From the NCBI GenBank assembly GCA_003024175.1, contig MDYQ01000013.1:1-64000 (forward strand): a stretch of DNA of 64,000 nt, read 5' to 3'. The stretch is from Planoprotostelium fungivorum. Lineage: Eukaryota > Evosea > Variosea > Cavosteliida > Cavosteliaceae. Shown here piece after piece: positions 36,185-49,019 of this stretch. Below the pieces are notes generated by a model. That model saw only the letters and a program-made list of their open reading frames with translations. It searched no databases and was not told the origin of the DNA. The position numbers and the translations under genes were made by a program. Numbering within the stretch: position 1 is the first letter of the stretch; every line of letters begins with the position of its first letter.

Positions 36185-36791
36185 AAGAATGTGGTAACAT
36201 CGTCGTTCATTGATTTATTCGAATCTCTTACTAAATTCGACATGAGAAGATCGTTCACCATCCTTCATTAATCTCTCGTTACAATTTACTGAGGTAAGCG
36301 CTCAGTTTGTCAAATTGAGGTGAGCCGAGACCCGAGAGGGGATCCCACCCCACCGTAGCATTGAACCTTCATCACAACATCCAACGTTGTCTCGAATCAA
36401 ACTTAGGCGTGCAATATCTTTTGATTATGATCTCCTTATTAAGATTGATGCGGTTTAGGGGCACTGTGAAAATGAGTTGGAGTTGAGAGATGAGGCTTAC
36501 TGCACGATCAGAGTTGTCACCGGTGCCCGTTACGAAGGAGGGAATCGCACGTGGCGGCTGCATTGTCAAACGTTGGGATGGCAAACACAACGGAGTGTGT
36601 CGAGCGAGGAGGTGCTCTTCCTATTCTGTTTCATGTACTGCTTGCAGTTATGAATAAGATCAGAATCATCAAAAGTGGTGACACGCTGAAGTGGGATCAT
36701 ACCACGAGAATGTCGATATTTTATAGTTCGTCAGAAGGGCAAGTCGCCCTTCTCCCCTCTCCCCTTCCAACGAAGTTGTAATGACAGCACA
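36185..36791. other. Non-coding stretch 3' of methyltransferase and phospholipase genes
   Basis: Convergent genes end at 36184 (+) and 36792 (-). I see no domain-bearing frame in between; ORFs at 36372-36590 (-) and 36551-36781 (+) are short and uninformative. The stretch contains two AT-rich patches and probably both 3' untranslated regions. It is much longer than the other convergent gaps in the window (15-90 bp). Confidence 0.45.
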
Positions 36792-37714
36792 TCATCTCTG
36801 GAGTATTGAGTCCTGCACGGGGCACTTCGCCATTATATTCCTCATAGCATTTGGGGTCGAATGAAGAAGGGTCACAGGTTCGCATATGCTCATCGAAACA
36901 ATGGTGGTTCCAGAATCCGCCAAGGGAAGGCCAGCGAGCACGGCAATCAGTGGCGCAATTGTGACTGAATCTAATCTTCCTCTACCCTTCCCGCCGCCCC
37001 ACCCGCCAGCTTCGTTGGTGATTGTGAGCTCTTGATTGTGTGGTGAATAGCGGAGATGATGAGAGAACCACTTCTTTCCAACAGGTTCACTCCACCAAGT
37101 TTTGTCTTCCGGCACGTGCAAAAGTATAACGATCGTCTTTGTACCCAAGTCCCCAACGAGCCGTACTCGCACAGCGTCTGCTTCTGTGATCACGTCAGAT
37201 CTGTGGTGAGACAATTTTTGATGTGTTGATGGTGATCACCTGGGTAGTCATCCCAACGTGGGACAGAATCAAGACTGAATTTGACTTGACAAGGCCCATT
37301 AGTGAACTGTCCGGAGCAGCGCCCCATTGCGCCTGTATCTAGGGCGGGCGGCACGTTCCATATGTGATGGAGCTCTATTTTGAGAGCAGAATGGATTGCG
37401 GCCACATACGGTACGGGAGTGATGGAGAAGTATGCGGCAGCCGCGTTTCCAAACGCCCAGCCAAATGTGGAGAGCGACGGATCCTTCAGGGCCACCAAGA
37501 CATCTCGAACCAGCATTCTATCACAACCGAGGTCGAATAATCCGAATTTGTCCCAACATATGTCGTGCTCCCAGCATGCTTTGTCGACCTCATCGATCCC
37601 GTCAGCTTTTGGTAGGCCGTGCGTTCCTCCTGGTCCGCAGAATTTACCGTACATAGGTATAGTCAGTGCTCTGCGTGCCTGGACGAGCAGAAGTGTGACT
37701 GCTAATCGCGTCAT
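36792..37714 (-). CDS. Secreted phospholipase A2-like protein with extra C-terminal domain
   Basis: A signal peptide (MTRLAVTLLLVQARRALT) is followed by the calcium-loop-like YGKFCGPGG and the active-site pattern DKACWEHDIC, with the catalytic His-Asp dyad and flanking cysteines. A further Asp lies in LGCDRMLV. This is the secreted PLA2 motif set, so release of fatty acid from phospholipid sn-2 is the expected activity. The first exon's stop is bypassed by an in-frame intron (acceptor near 37188). It leads to about 130 more residues (VRVRLVGDLGTKTIVILLHV, WWSEPVGKKWFSHHL) that I do not recognise and that may form a beta-rich accessory domain. Confidence 0.7.
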
Positions 37715-38126
37715 GCTGAGACTGGAAGATATGAAGGGATCAGAAAATTTTCAGGGTTGTGTTGAAATGAAAACATTTCTGCTCTTCTTCTTTAAAAGCG
37801 CGTTAAGAAGACCAGTATCTATGGACATTCTACGTTAGCATACCGCGTGCTCAAGGGTAGATATTCGCGTGGTGGCACAAAAAAATAAGAGAATCTCCAA
37901 TATCGTATTCTCATGGTTTTCGCCGAGATCCTCCACACCTTTCTCAGAATCGACCCTGAGATTGTCATATTGGTCGCTATAATCTCTAGCTGCTAACCAA
38001 GGGCAGAATCCAACCCTTCACCAAACACATGCGTTATCCGTGATAGACCAATCACTGAAGAATTAGACGATTGAGAGCAATCATCAGGAAGGACGAATAT
38101 ATCTCTCTCATTCTCTTTAGAGATCT
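37715..38126. other. Non-coding spacer upstream of phospholipase gene
   Basis: This gap holds the promoter side of the phospholipase gene (-) and the 3' side of XRN1 (-). It is AT-rich with no supported coding frame. Both neighbours are on the minus strand, one of the few same-strand junctions in the window. Confidence 0.4.
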
Positions 38127-41100
38127 TTATCTTCTTCTGTTAACCATTTCCTTCTGCTGCCAGGTCAGGTGTTCTCCTTGATCGTCCATCATTCCTGCCT
38201 GTCTGTTGGCTGTCTGTTGGCTATTCTTGTTGGATTGTTGTTCACCACTGTATTGTTGTTGCCCGTTATTATACTGCTGTCCACTATTGTTGTCCCTCTC
38301 TCTTGCCTGACCTGAGTTGGAGTAACCTCCCCTTCCTCTTGCTCTTCTGCCCTCGTTTCTTCCTTCATAGTGTCAATCTTCACATTCATGGTAGTTGTTC
38401 TTTACCTCCTCCATTGTTGTTGTGCTCACGGTTGTTGCCCTGGTTGCGGTTGTTGCCGTTCCTCCTTGTGTTGCGACTGATCAGCTCTTGCTGCTGCCAG
38501 TTGAGCTCCTGATTTGCCATGGGCTGGCTCTCAGATGCCTGCTCCTGATGATACGTCAGATGACATCACTCTCTGACTCAGCACTCACTGGTTGCGCTGA
38601 TCGATCCTGGGGAGGGTTCTGTTGGAACTGTGGACCATCTTGCTGTACCGGTTGGTATCTGGGTCCTTGGTTTGGTCCGCTCCTCCTCGCTCCTCTTCTG
38701 TTTCCATCACAACTGTTCTGCTGGGATTGCTGACGAGATCTACCCCGACCGAAGCTGGGGGGAATGACGTCATCTGTCGTGCGTTCAGCGAGATGCAGGA
38801 GAAAAGGAAACTCACTTGGGAGCTGAGTGGAGTCCTCTTGGGTATGTCCCACGGGTGCTCCAGTTGAGAATCCATGGGTCGGAATTCCAGCCGGAATTCC
38901 GTTTGAGATCTCGTGAGTTGGAAGTCCAGTGGTGGGGAGTCCTAACAAGGAGAGGGGAATGGGAATCTGTGTGGGGGGAGGTCCCACGATTTGAGTCTCA
39001 GTCATCTGAGAGGGTCACGTGATTGAATGAAGGGTGTATCTCACCTGCAGTGACGTGTGTGGTGTCTCTACCACCACATGCTGCTGAACCATCTGTGTAG
39101 CTGGGACGTTCTGTGGAACTGGAATGTTCTGTGAACCAGAGAGGTTCTGTGGAGCGGTGGTATTCTGCAGTGGAGCTGTCTGTGGAGTGTTGATCACCAC
39201 GATGAATCTCTCTTGTCCCTCTCCCTACTTCCATCAGTATCTCATCTCATTTTACTCCATCTATGAGATATCGAAACGCTCAATCACCTGACTCTCAGCG
39301 GTAAAACCAGCCTTCTCGGCCATCTGATGGACTGTCCTCCTGGCAAAGGAGTTCAACTGTTTTGGGAAGGCGAGCTGAGGTGCACCAGACTCTCGCAGTA
39401 GCTTGAGAGATCTGTCGTGGACTTGAGCGGTGAGGGAACGATGTCAGCTCACTTTTCGATGAAAGCGATCAGCTCGGCGTCTGGCTCTCCCGATTTCTCT
39501 GCCCTCGAATTGGGTTTCGGTCCACCACCTCCCCTGGAGCCTCCGTTGTTGGGACCTCCCCTGGGACCCCCTCTGTTCCCGCCAAAACTGGTGGCGCTTC
39601 CTCCGAACAAAACTTCTCCATTCGACTGGTTACCACCCACTGTCACCCTCTGTCAGTCATCTCCCCAAGATCATCACTCACTCTGTGCCATTTGAGCGGC
39701 CGCTTCAGGGTCATCGTACACGTCAGCTCTGGCCGAGAGGTTCAACAGACAAGAGACGGGCAGGGTGGCACCTCTCATATCCGAGCAGATCCCTACGATG
39801 TCACCGCAGGAATCTCTACGAGATCTCACCGTTTAGAGTTGTACCTCCCACGTAAGAGGTATCCATGATGACGTCAGCGTACTCCCCCTTCTTCGAAATG
39901 AGGGTACCCTGGGCTCCAAAGGGGAAGGCGACGTTGTCCGTTGCTATGGCGATGCGGTTTCCCAGGTAGTATCTCACCTTCTCCTGCATGCTGGAGGGTA
40001 ACGATTTGGAGGCGGGTAACACCTGATCACTCGCTCAGTGGATTGTATCGTTGTAGATGCATCACCTGATCCGCTGTGATTCCTCTCAAGAGTTTATTCT
40101 TGGGCTGGGCGTTCTGCTGCGCGGCGAAATTGCTGGCCTCGTCTTGAATGGCGTGAACGGCTGTTTTGCTCAAGCTCATGCTGCCAGCGGGTACCTGACC
40201 AATCAGCTGGAATTCTCCCGATGGATGTCACCTCTGGTAGGTGGTGGGGTTCCTGTTGGTCTAACCACTCGCGAATGGGTCTGACCATAGAGATGATCCT
40301 CTCTCCCATCTTCTTTTCAGATTCGCCTGGTTGTAGTTCGGGAAGGGGTATGCGGTCCAACGAGAAATCTTGAGCGTTGGGATTCTCATCCACCAATTTC
40401 CATATCATGGGGTAGCTGTTGCATTCAGTGAAATGTTAAAAGTGGTGATTCACCGTGACATGTACTCCCACAGTAATCGTATGGCTTTCTGTGAGAATTC
40501 CCACTGGTTGTCCTGCCTCAATCTGGAATATCCCAAGATCTACAACGAGTCACTCCCACACCTCCCCTCCTCTCACCTGTTTCCTCTGCTTGTGGTATCT
40601 CAACACCAGGGCCAAGTTGTACCTTCCGGGCTGGAAGAAGGCACGAGAGGTCATCGTCTCCAGCGTTCTCGTGGATATGTTCATGTTGCGAGCGACATAT
40701 CTCAGCAGCTGATAGTCTTCCTTGTCATCCGAAACGGCCTTCTTCCACGTGGGAATGGGGGTCACCCTGATGTTCAGATTCAACCTGAAGGGGTAAGAGG
40801 ATATCGATGAAATTTCGATGAGAACTCACCGACTCGAGCGAGTGTCGATGGATTCGACGGTGGCGGGTGAGCCGTAGTATTGTGTGCCTAAAAATAGAAC
40901 TTCTTGTCCCAATGAGAACCGTTCGGTGAACGCAGCGGGACCCTTCTCCGTCAATCTGGCGTCCTCTATCTGCCCACGTCGTGAGATTTCGGTGAGTTTT
41001 CCATCTCACCGTGGTGGGACGATTGGGAAAACAGAGTTGCAGTGGTACGTGCTGCTCGTGTTCCAAGAACATCTTGTTACGAGAACCATCGATGTTCTCT

Positions 41101-44100
41101 CCCATGCCCGTCAGCCCTCTGACGTGGAGCATCACCTGAACGGGACCGATGTCGACAGCCTTCTTGCCTGGGTTGGGTCAGTTCCCGCCAAAATTTACCG
41201 AGAAATGTCTCACTGTAAAAGTGCTCGTGGACGACCAGAGCGTCTCTGATCCATCCATCTGCCCCTCCCGGATTCTGCGTGATCTGATCTCGTCAATCTA
41301 CAACCCGCCATCTCGTGTCTCCCACGTTGTCTCCACCATTCTCGTACATCCTTCCCATGACCGTGCTGGCTCCCACCACGTAAGCCTCTCTCGTGTAGGG
41401 ATAATCCACGTGAACTCTCTTACCAATGAAAGATCTAGATCTTCCCCAGGCCTCGTGAGATTCTTTTGTGAGTTTCTTCTGCTTGTACCACAGTTGATCG
41501 TCCTCTATAATGCTCTCGTCGATCTGTAGATGGGGAGGTACCAAGTGGATCAACATGCTCTCTTTCCTGTCGACGGTGAAATTTCTGTGAATGTTCTGTA
41601 GATTACCCGCTGTTGTTGCCAAAAATGTTGACGTGAACGACCTTCTTTTGAGGATAGATAGGGAGGGTATTCAATGTGGGGAAACCAGGAGGTGATGATA
41701 TGCCATATTGTACACCTGATCCAGTGAGTTTTCTTCGAATTTCCGTGCATTCTCACCGTCACACAACGAGAACCCATTGTGAGAACCCCCTGGGAAGGAA
41801 GGTAGTTCGTAAGGTGCCTCGCTGATGGTACAGCGAGAGATGTCGTGGAAAACTCCCGGTAGAGAGGAGGGGTAAAGGTAAGGTGGAGAATCCATGGAAG
41901 AAGGTTCATAGAACATGGATTTTCCGAAACCGTTTCTCCTCACTTCTTCCGGTGTCAGCTCAGCCACGTTCACGTGCTGTCTGTACGACGTGAGTTTTCC
42001 ACTAGTTTTCCACGACACTCACTGTATGGCGTCGACCAGTCTCTTCTGGTCGACAAAGGGTACCAGCACGATGGCCTCCCAGTCGTTCTTCTTTCCATTC
42101 AGATCGGTTGCAAAGTCATCGGGGTAGAAATCAGAGATGGGTGAGCTGGGTGAGATCATCAATCTACGATGGGGGATGGGCAGGAAATTAGCCGAGGCCC
42201 TGGGAAGCACGGCCATCAGCTGCTGGTAAGGTGTGAAGGGTTCTCCCATGTCAAACTTGATGTCCAGGGATGACAGATCAGTCAGATCTGAAGCGTTGAG
42301 TCAGGGTTCAGCGTCGAATGGTACCACTCACCGCTGAGTAAGGGACCGTAGTAGTAGGGGAAGAACCAACCCCAGGAGATACAACCGTTTTGGTAATAAT
42401 TGAGGACCCAAATCAAACCTTCGATGTAGCTCTTCTTCACTTGTTCGTAGAAGGCCTTGTCACTGGAATCACGTCAGACTACAACGAGCCACACGGTAGC
42501 TCACCTGGTGGGTACCTTGAACTTGTCCACGTAATACGTGTCTTTCCAGGAATCATCCTCCTCCACGATGAAATCAGAGTCCTCCACTCCGATGGACTTC
42601 AAGTCCTGAGCCAGTCGATCACCTAGGCCGAGTGAGTCTGGTGGACCAAATAATTGAGACTCACCTTCGTCATCGTCTAAGCTAGCGTGAAGGGAAGAAG
42701 GTTGTGAGAATGCACCGCTGAGGTCGTTGCCAGCCAGGGTGTCGTAAGCTTGCCTCTCGTAAGGTGCCAGGAGCTTGAACAATTTTTCGGCTCGTTGTAG
42801 ATTGATGGAGGAATTCTCCACGATATATCCACCGAGAGAGGGTAAGAGGGTCTTGTAGATGTCTAACATTCGATTGAACGACCCATCTGCAATGTCGATG
42901 GTGGACATGTGCGGTAAGAAATCATTTCCTGGAAAAATGAGGGGAAATTACGAACCTTCACTCACCGATGAGAAAGCAGAGGAAGATAAAATCGTCGATG
43001 ATGTTCTCCACGTTGAATTTGAATGGCATGGAATCATTTCGAAAGTCCATGTCTAAATATTCTCTCACCAGAGAGATGTGCAGCAGGTGAAAGTCTTTGT
43101 CTGCCGTATCCTTCATCTTCTTACCCTAATCCAGTCAATATCACTTCACTCTGAATCTCTGTTCACCTTTGATTGACGTGATAGTACGTCTTCTCTCAGG
43201 AGAGAGAAGTGAGGTTCGTGAGTCGTGAGAGCTAACATGACCAAGTCAGCGTCTAAACCGTAGAGACAGTGTGTCGTGTTGGGGTTCCATCCAGGCTGAG
43301 CCTTTTCGTGGCGGATGTACTCCATGATCTTGTGCTCTCCCTCACCGGGTACCTCCTCACGTCATCTACAACCCGCCACCTTTTCTCACCTCGTGTCCAG
43401 AGAAGATGACGTTGCACCTGGCCCAGTTTGGATCTTCTAACATCTTCTTACGAATAAAGTATCTCAGGTGTCCGTTCAGCTTGTCCATGAACTCTGTTCC
43501 GGGGGTGATGCAGTTTGAGTCGAAGCGTTCAGCGGGGGGTGTCTGTCCCTTGGCGATCATCTTCTCATCCTCTTCTCTCGCAGCTTTCGCGCTGCGGAAT
43601 CGTCTCTGACGCTGTTGGTTGAGCTTGGCGCGTGGGGCAACACCTGGAGATGTGAGGAGAGGGTGAGTGGAGATGACTCACCATCGATGGCCATGTAGAA
43701 TAGCTTCTTCGGTTTGATGAGTTGAAAGAGTTTGTCGATGTAGTGGAAGATGCCCAAGATCATGTCTCGTTCTGTGAGAGGTTCGGGAGGCTGTAAGAGA
43801 TCAGACGGTAATGAAACGAGATGAAGAGTCGAGAACGGAGAGGAAAGATCGGTTGGATGTTGATACGATGGAGTGATCGAAATGGGTGACAGAGGGAAGA
43901 GACTATGGGTAGGGTATCCTTTTTTACTCACTTCAGGTCCTCCACTCGTAGGGTGCGTGCAATTGTGAATGATTCCGTTCATATCTAAGTACAAATTGTC
44001 TAACACCGTCAGCTTCTCCACCTTCCATCAGGCTCACCAAATTCGGGGGCCAAAGTATTGCTCGTGATCGTTTGATTAATGAGAGGGTACCTCTCAGACA

Positions 44101-44128
44101 GCCAGCGAAAGAATCGTGGAACTCCCAT
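38127..44128 (-). CDS. XRN1: 5'-3' exoribonuclease 1
   Basis: It begins [19 protein letters not shown], the canonical XRN start. [15 protein letters not shown] follows, then acidic active-site segments including FSGHEV and [10 protein letters not shown], and the helical linker ([17 protein letters not shown]). Downstream are the XRN1-specific D1-D4/SH3-like regions ([22 protein letters not shown]) and a long Gln/Asn/Pro/Arg-rich tail ending [13 protein letters not shown]. The gene spans 6.0 kb with many short introns, giving roughly the 1,700 residues expected for XRN1 rather than nuclear XRN2. XRN1 degrades decapped cytoplasmic mRNA. Several introns and exons carry the dispersed TCTACAAC motif (40050, 40539, 41297, 43365). 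Confidence 0.92.
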
Positions 44129-44723
44129 GTCTTCTGTCCGTCTCTTCTTTACTTTATCAGATGAGCTTAGAGGATCGCGTGACCCGGAAACTTGTTCGTT
44201 GAATCAAATGACGAAACCAGAAACTGTCACGTGACGTGTCTACAACCAAATCAAGGAAGAAACATCATGATGCAGCGATGTCTCTGAAACAGAATCTGTG
44301 CACACAAACACGAGTGACAGAGGTTTCGCCTTGTGTGTCACAAACATTTCAATACACACCCACATTCTATCCAGGTGCATCGATGTCCAACACGTGAGAC
44401 ATTCTGAAGATGAAGTGTATCTTTTGATAGATGGGAACAGATTTTACCTGCTCTTCTCGATGCTCCCTCTGTTGGTGCACGCACAGAGTCTGACTTCGTT
44501 GACGAGTAGTCCAAGGGTAGATCTGAACGCGACCAACAACCCTTTGAGATCACTGGATGGAAATTGGTCACTGAGCGTCAGTATTCTCACGGCCATAATG
44601 GTGAACGAAGCTGAGAGATCTCAACCCGTTTGGTCTGTCAGAAAAATCACTGGTGGAAGCAGCAATTCTAATCTGTTTGTGGATCAATGTGAGATGTCGG
44701 TAGTCATTCAGTCAAGCTTTCGT
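44129..44723. other. Spacer upstream of XRN1, with a doubtful plus-strand frame
   Basis: The XRN1 promoter should lie here. A TCACGTGA palindrome lies near 44228 and a TCTACAAC copy at 44239. A plus-strand frame (44298-44816; hydrophobic start from Met 44460, MLPLLVHAQSLTS) runs over the 3' end of Derlin. It has no recognisable domain. It could be the start of a small secreted-protein gene, but I give this low weight. Confidence 0.35.
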
Positions 44724-45613
44724 CTATTGAGCAGGTTGTGGTGCCGTTGGAAGGGGATCCGGTTGATCGAAGAGGGCGCGAAGGATTCCTGGTGTCTTGA
44801 GGACCCTCCTTCCTGATGTCTGGGGGTATACGTCTGCGAAGAAGTAATAGAAGTGACCCGCAACGATGCCCAAGAGGTCGAGTGCTGGTGGTTGGCCCAA
44901 CATGAATCCTGTTGGTGTGAGACATCTGCAGATGATGAAGAAGCTCACCGAAACCTAAGATGACCCAGGGGAGATAAGGGGCGGTGAAGTTGAAGAGGCC
45001 AAAGAGGGAGAGGGTGAGGTGTGGGTTTCTTCTTCCCCATACGTAGACGACCATGAAGGCCAGACAGGGTGCTAGGAACATGACGCGGAGTCCGGATAGA
45101 ACGGGTGATATATGGGATAATGCCATCAACGTCTGATCGATCATCAGAGCGAGGATTAGATAGGTGGAAGGATGATCCAATCATGAATGTGCAACTTACT
45201 ACGAGAACGAAGCCACCGAATATGTACATGTATAGAAAATCGGCGGTCTTTCCTCTAAAAGAGCCCTCTTCCAGCAGCTTAGAATGTCTGACACTATGAT
45301 GATGTCAAGGACCAGATCGATCGAAAAGGAGAGGAGAAAGGATACAGGAAGAACATGTGAAATATAAAGTTGATTCCCATCCGATCGTAGAAGAGAAAGT
45401 TTGTGATGACCCTCCACACCTTGGGGGCTCAGTGACAATCATATCGAATCAGCTCACCTCAAAATTAGACCAGACGAGTGGAAGGTTCAGATACAATTGA
45501 AGAGGAGAGACTAGATCCAGATAGACTGCCAGTGTCGTGAGAAAACATGCTGTGGTATACGTTCGCGTGACAACCGGTAAATTCTTATACCAATCTTCGA
45601 ATGGTTGTGCCAT
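44724..45613 (-). CDS. Derlin (Der1 family) ER membrane protein
   Basis: The start MAQPFEDWYKNLPVVTR is typical of Derlins. Hydrophobic segments follow, with FEIWRVITNFLFY carrying the conserved WR motif, then GRRNPHLTLSLFGLFNFTAPYLPWVILGF and LLGIVAGHFYYFFADVYPQ. The ending RVLKTPGILRALFD resembles Derlin-2/3 more than Derlin-1. Derlins are rhomboid pseudoproteases that move misfolded ER proteins to the cytosol for degradation (ERAD). About 240 residues in four or more exons fits the family. It is divergent from eIF2alpha with 164 bp between start codons. Confidence 0.9.
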
Positions 45614-45777
45614 CTCCTGTGTATGATGTGCGTGTGTGTCCGTTGCAATTTGCAGTCTGCGTGGCTGTAAAGTTTAAAACTAATTATGATGATTTTATTG
45701 TTTCGTCCTTTTTCTGAAGGGCTCTTCATCTCCCGCAGGAAAGAAAGAGGAACTTTCATCGCACAGAAGAGAACAAC

Positions 45778-47001
45778 ATGTCTGAGTCTGACGAAGACAC
45801 TAGAGTCCGTTTCGAGGAGTCCAACTCTTTTGCAGTGCAACCAGAGAATGATACCTCTGACGAGACTGTCATTCAGCCCTTCAGATTCTATGAGAACGAG
45901 TTTCCTGAGGTGGGACAACTTTTGTCTCGGTCGTCAGTCCACTGATCAGATCAGGTCAATGAGATCGTAATGGTCAAGATCCAAGAGTTGAACGACTTTT
46001 GCGCGTTTGTTCATCTTCTCGGTGCGTATTCCCCCTCTCTCCGTCGCCATTCTTCTCATCCTCCATTCAGAATACAACAGACCTGCCTCCATCCAGTTTA
46101 CTGAAATTTCCAACCGAAGACTGAGGTCGACACCTTCTTCTCTTCTCAAGATCGGCAAGCAGGATGTTATGCAAGTCCTTCGTGTGGACGAAGAAAAGGG
46201 ATACATCGATTTGACCAAGAAGAACGTCGATGGTACGCAACTCATCTTTTCCCTCGCACATCACATCATCTCCCCCTTTGCATTTTTTCTCCTCTCACCT
46301 TCTTTTTCATCTACATCCACGGCGAGCGTATCATCCCCTCACCTGCATCTACAGCCAAAGAAATCGCCGAGTGCACTCGCAAATACAACAAATCAAAGAG
46401 TGTCCACAGCACTCTCAGCAACGTCATCATGAACTTACAGAAGCAAGAGAAGACGATCGAGATCGAGGACCTGTACAGGTGAACTCCCTCTCCACCCTCA
46501 TCATCTCACTCTCCCAGCAACCTCATCTGGCCCATCTACCGCAGCGAAAAGTACGAGCACCCTCTGGAGGCCTTCGACGCTGCCCTCAGGTGATTCACCC
46601 TCCATCCCACCTTCTCTAACTCCTGCAGTGACGCCTCAGTCCTCGACGAGTTTGAGATCGAAGACGAAGTGAAGAAGCTCCTCCTGAAGGACATCTCTCA
46701 CCACTTCAACCGCAAGCAAGTGAAAGTCCAGGCCACCGTGGAGGTCACTTGCTTTGCTTACGATGGAATCGACGCCATCATTCCTTCTCTCTTGGCCGGA
46801 AGGAAAGTGGGAGAAGAGAAGGGCAGTGAAGTCAAGATCACTCTCATCTCTACTCCACAGTACTCTCTGACGACCACGGCGAGAGATGCTGGTGCCGGTA
46901 TTGCCATACTGCACGCTTCCATCCAGGCTATCACGGAGGAGATCACAAAGAGGAAGGGTAACTGTAAGGTGGCCGTCGAGCCGTCTGAGGCCAAGGTTTG
47001 A
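45778..47001 (+). CDS. EIF2S1: Translation initiation factor eIF2 subunit alpha
   Basis: The N-terminal S1-type domain is seen in EVNEIVMVKIQELNDFCAFVHLLEYN, then the regulatory loop FTEISNRRLRST and IGKQDVMQVLRVDEEKGYIDL. The helical and C-terminal alpha/beta domains follow (GIDAIIPSLLAG, VKITLISTPQYSLTTTARDAG). The serine that aligns with human Ser51, the stress-kinase site, is present in EIS-NRR, with one Arg replaced by Asn after it. The protein is part of the eIF2 GTPase complex that delivers initiator Met-tRNA. Several short introns interrupt it, and the gene ends at 47001. Confidence 0.93.
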
Positions 47002-47225
47002 GAGGATAAAGTTTAGAAGATCGTGTTTTATGGTACATGTAACACATCCTCATAGCCACGAGAGGTCGAAAATATCGAAAAATATCATTTCATCCCTCCT
47101 CTCTGTATTTCCTTCATCCCACACTGAAGGGAGTGGAGATACAGAGGAAGAGAAAGGATACAGAGGCAGAGAAGAAAGAGATATAGAGGATAGAGATGTA
47201 GAGAAGAGAGAGTCGCAACGTATGT

Positions 47226-48168
47226 TCATTCACTCTCCTCGAGCATGGACAACCTTCGTGCCAAATCTTCCGACAATTGCTCTTCTTCACTAATTACAGG
47301 TATTCTGTCCGTGTCAACCTCTCTCTCTCATTTCCCTTTCACCTGCACAGGGGGCAGCCATTCTTGAGTATGACGCTCATGCAAGAGGCCACACATTCTT
47401 CGTGAAAGTAATGACTGCAGGGGAGGAACGATCTAATGACATGAGCCCGTGATGATGATCGACCATTGAAGACGATGGAGAAGATAGAGTCGCAGCATGT
47501 GTTCATCATGTGAACTCACCGATCTTTTGGTGAGATCTCATCGAGGCATATCGGACATTCATCCTTTCCTATCCCCAGCATGGTCTTGTCTACGGCCCAA
47601 TTGCTTGCAACGGAAGGAGATGGAGGTGGTTGTGATTTGCGAGTGGCCTGATGTGTCTTCAGTATCATCGTCGATCATCGAATGCATTTACCTTTTCGAT
47701 CAATTTTTGAAGTGATTTGAGCGCAGCTTGTTTCGTCTCCACGAGAGAGATGGCATCTTTTTCCGGGCTCCTCCTGTGACAAAATTTAATGTCATCATCG
47801 TTGAAGTCACGGGCCGATGTGAAGTTGTAAAGAAGATGAGACTCACCCCAGTATGATGGGTGAAGAGTGCTGACGAAGGCGATTGACCATAGGAGAAGCT
47901 GTCCGATCATCAACGATCCTTAACTCTGAGATGACTATGGCTGGACGGAAAGTCTAAAGTGCAGTTTCAGAGAAATGTGTTTCAGATGGAATAATGTTGA
48001 TCGTACCTCTCGACTCTTCCACTCAGTCTCATCTTCTGGTGAGGGTGTGGAAAGAGGGTCTGTGGTCGTCCTCTGTCTCGTAGAGAGGTATCCTTCGTTT
48101 GTAAGACTCATTTCTCCTCCAAAGAAAGAGTCCTTCCCAAAGAGGTTGTGATGTTGTATGACGCTCAT
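47226..48168 (-). CDS. RING-H2 finger protein, probable E3 ubiquitin ligase
   Basis: The C-terminal half carries a RING finger: KDECPICLDEI, LPCSHYFHEEC and NGCPLC supply the C-C-C-H-H-C-C-C ligand series across an intron. An intron right after the last cysteines removes an apparent stop. It adds a tail (RIPVISEEEQLSEDLARRLSM) ending at 47226. N-terminal exons are Ser/Thr-rich with a helical segment (VETKQAALKSLQKLIEKV). The start at 48168 (MSVIQHHNLFG) is the best Met. Ubiquitin-ligase activity is expected from the domain; the substrate is unknown. Confidence 0.7.
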
Positions 48169-49019
48169 GGCTATTTGTTGTGTAATTGTAATGTTCTTTC
48201 GGAATGTATGAGATCCCTGTGTGATCTTGAGTTTGAATTGTCAATGCCTGAACGAGGACAGAATCAAGCCCCAGAGGGAGACTCACACTCTACTTGCGTC
48301 CAATGATGAATGCACGTGCCTGCGTGTTGTGTGTGAAATAAGTCTTACAAATGGCTTGGAACGTCTATTTTCCGAGGAAAATTGGAACCTCTATCACTTA
48401 GGGGAAACCTTGTCAGGGACTCGACCTTTCTGTGTTCGATTCTACTGCTGTGATATTCTATTTTCTTTATAGAATCATATGATTCTAATACAGCACTATA
48501 TCTCCCAAAACATTCGTAAAATCGACTTATCTGTGGGATGGATCAAGGGAAGACCTCTCCATGGATGGAGTTAGGTAAGCCCAGAATGGGGTTGCTAATG
48601 AAGATGAAATGGTCTGTATAACACCTTACTCCTGCGTGTACAAGCGGTCCGCTCGAATCCCTCCGATAACTTTGGAATTATTCCTCAATTTTCAACGTCA
48701 TCAGCGGAAGTACGTTCGAATCAGACACAGGAGATCTATACATGTATATATTGACAAAGTATTCACGATGAAGAGCTTAGAGGGTTGTGAACATGAGATA
48801 TTCTTTCCTCCCTTCGGTCATTTTTTGATCAATTGTCTACTTGGTCATTCTCCAGGTGATAAACGCATCTGTCAAATGATTTCTAAATCTCTGTGAAGAG
48901 GATTTCCTGAACGAAGGACCCGATGGTGCTGGTGTGGAGATCGCAGGAAGCGATAGGGCACGTTTAGGCACGTACCACTCCCATGTCTCCATATTCTCAA
49001 CATTATCAAGTGAATACTG
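48169..49019. other. Spacer without a supported gene
   Basis: This gap lies between the divergent RING-finger and P-loop kinase genes and holds their promoters. A frame at 48609-48896 (+, 95 residues) has no recognisable features. I regard it as doubtful. Confidence 0.4.

Noticed and set aside
44298-44816. 172-residue plus-strand frame with a hydrophobic start
   Set aside because: Its 3' half is antisense to the Derlin coding end and it has no recognisable domain, so it is only noted as doubtful in the spacer entry.
48630-48675. tRNA-like GCTCGAATCCC stretch
   Set aside because: It resembles a T-loop B box, but the flanking bases do not pair into a T stem and there is no A box or acceptor stem at the right distance.
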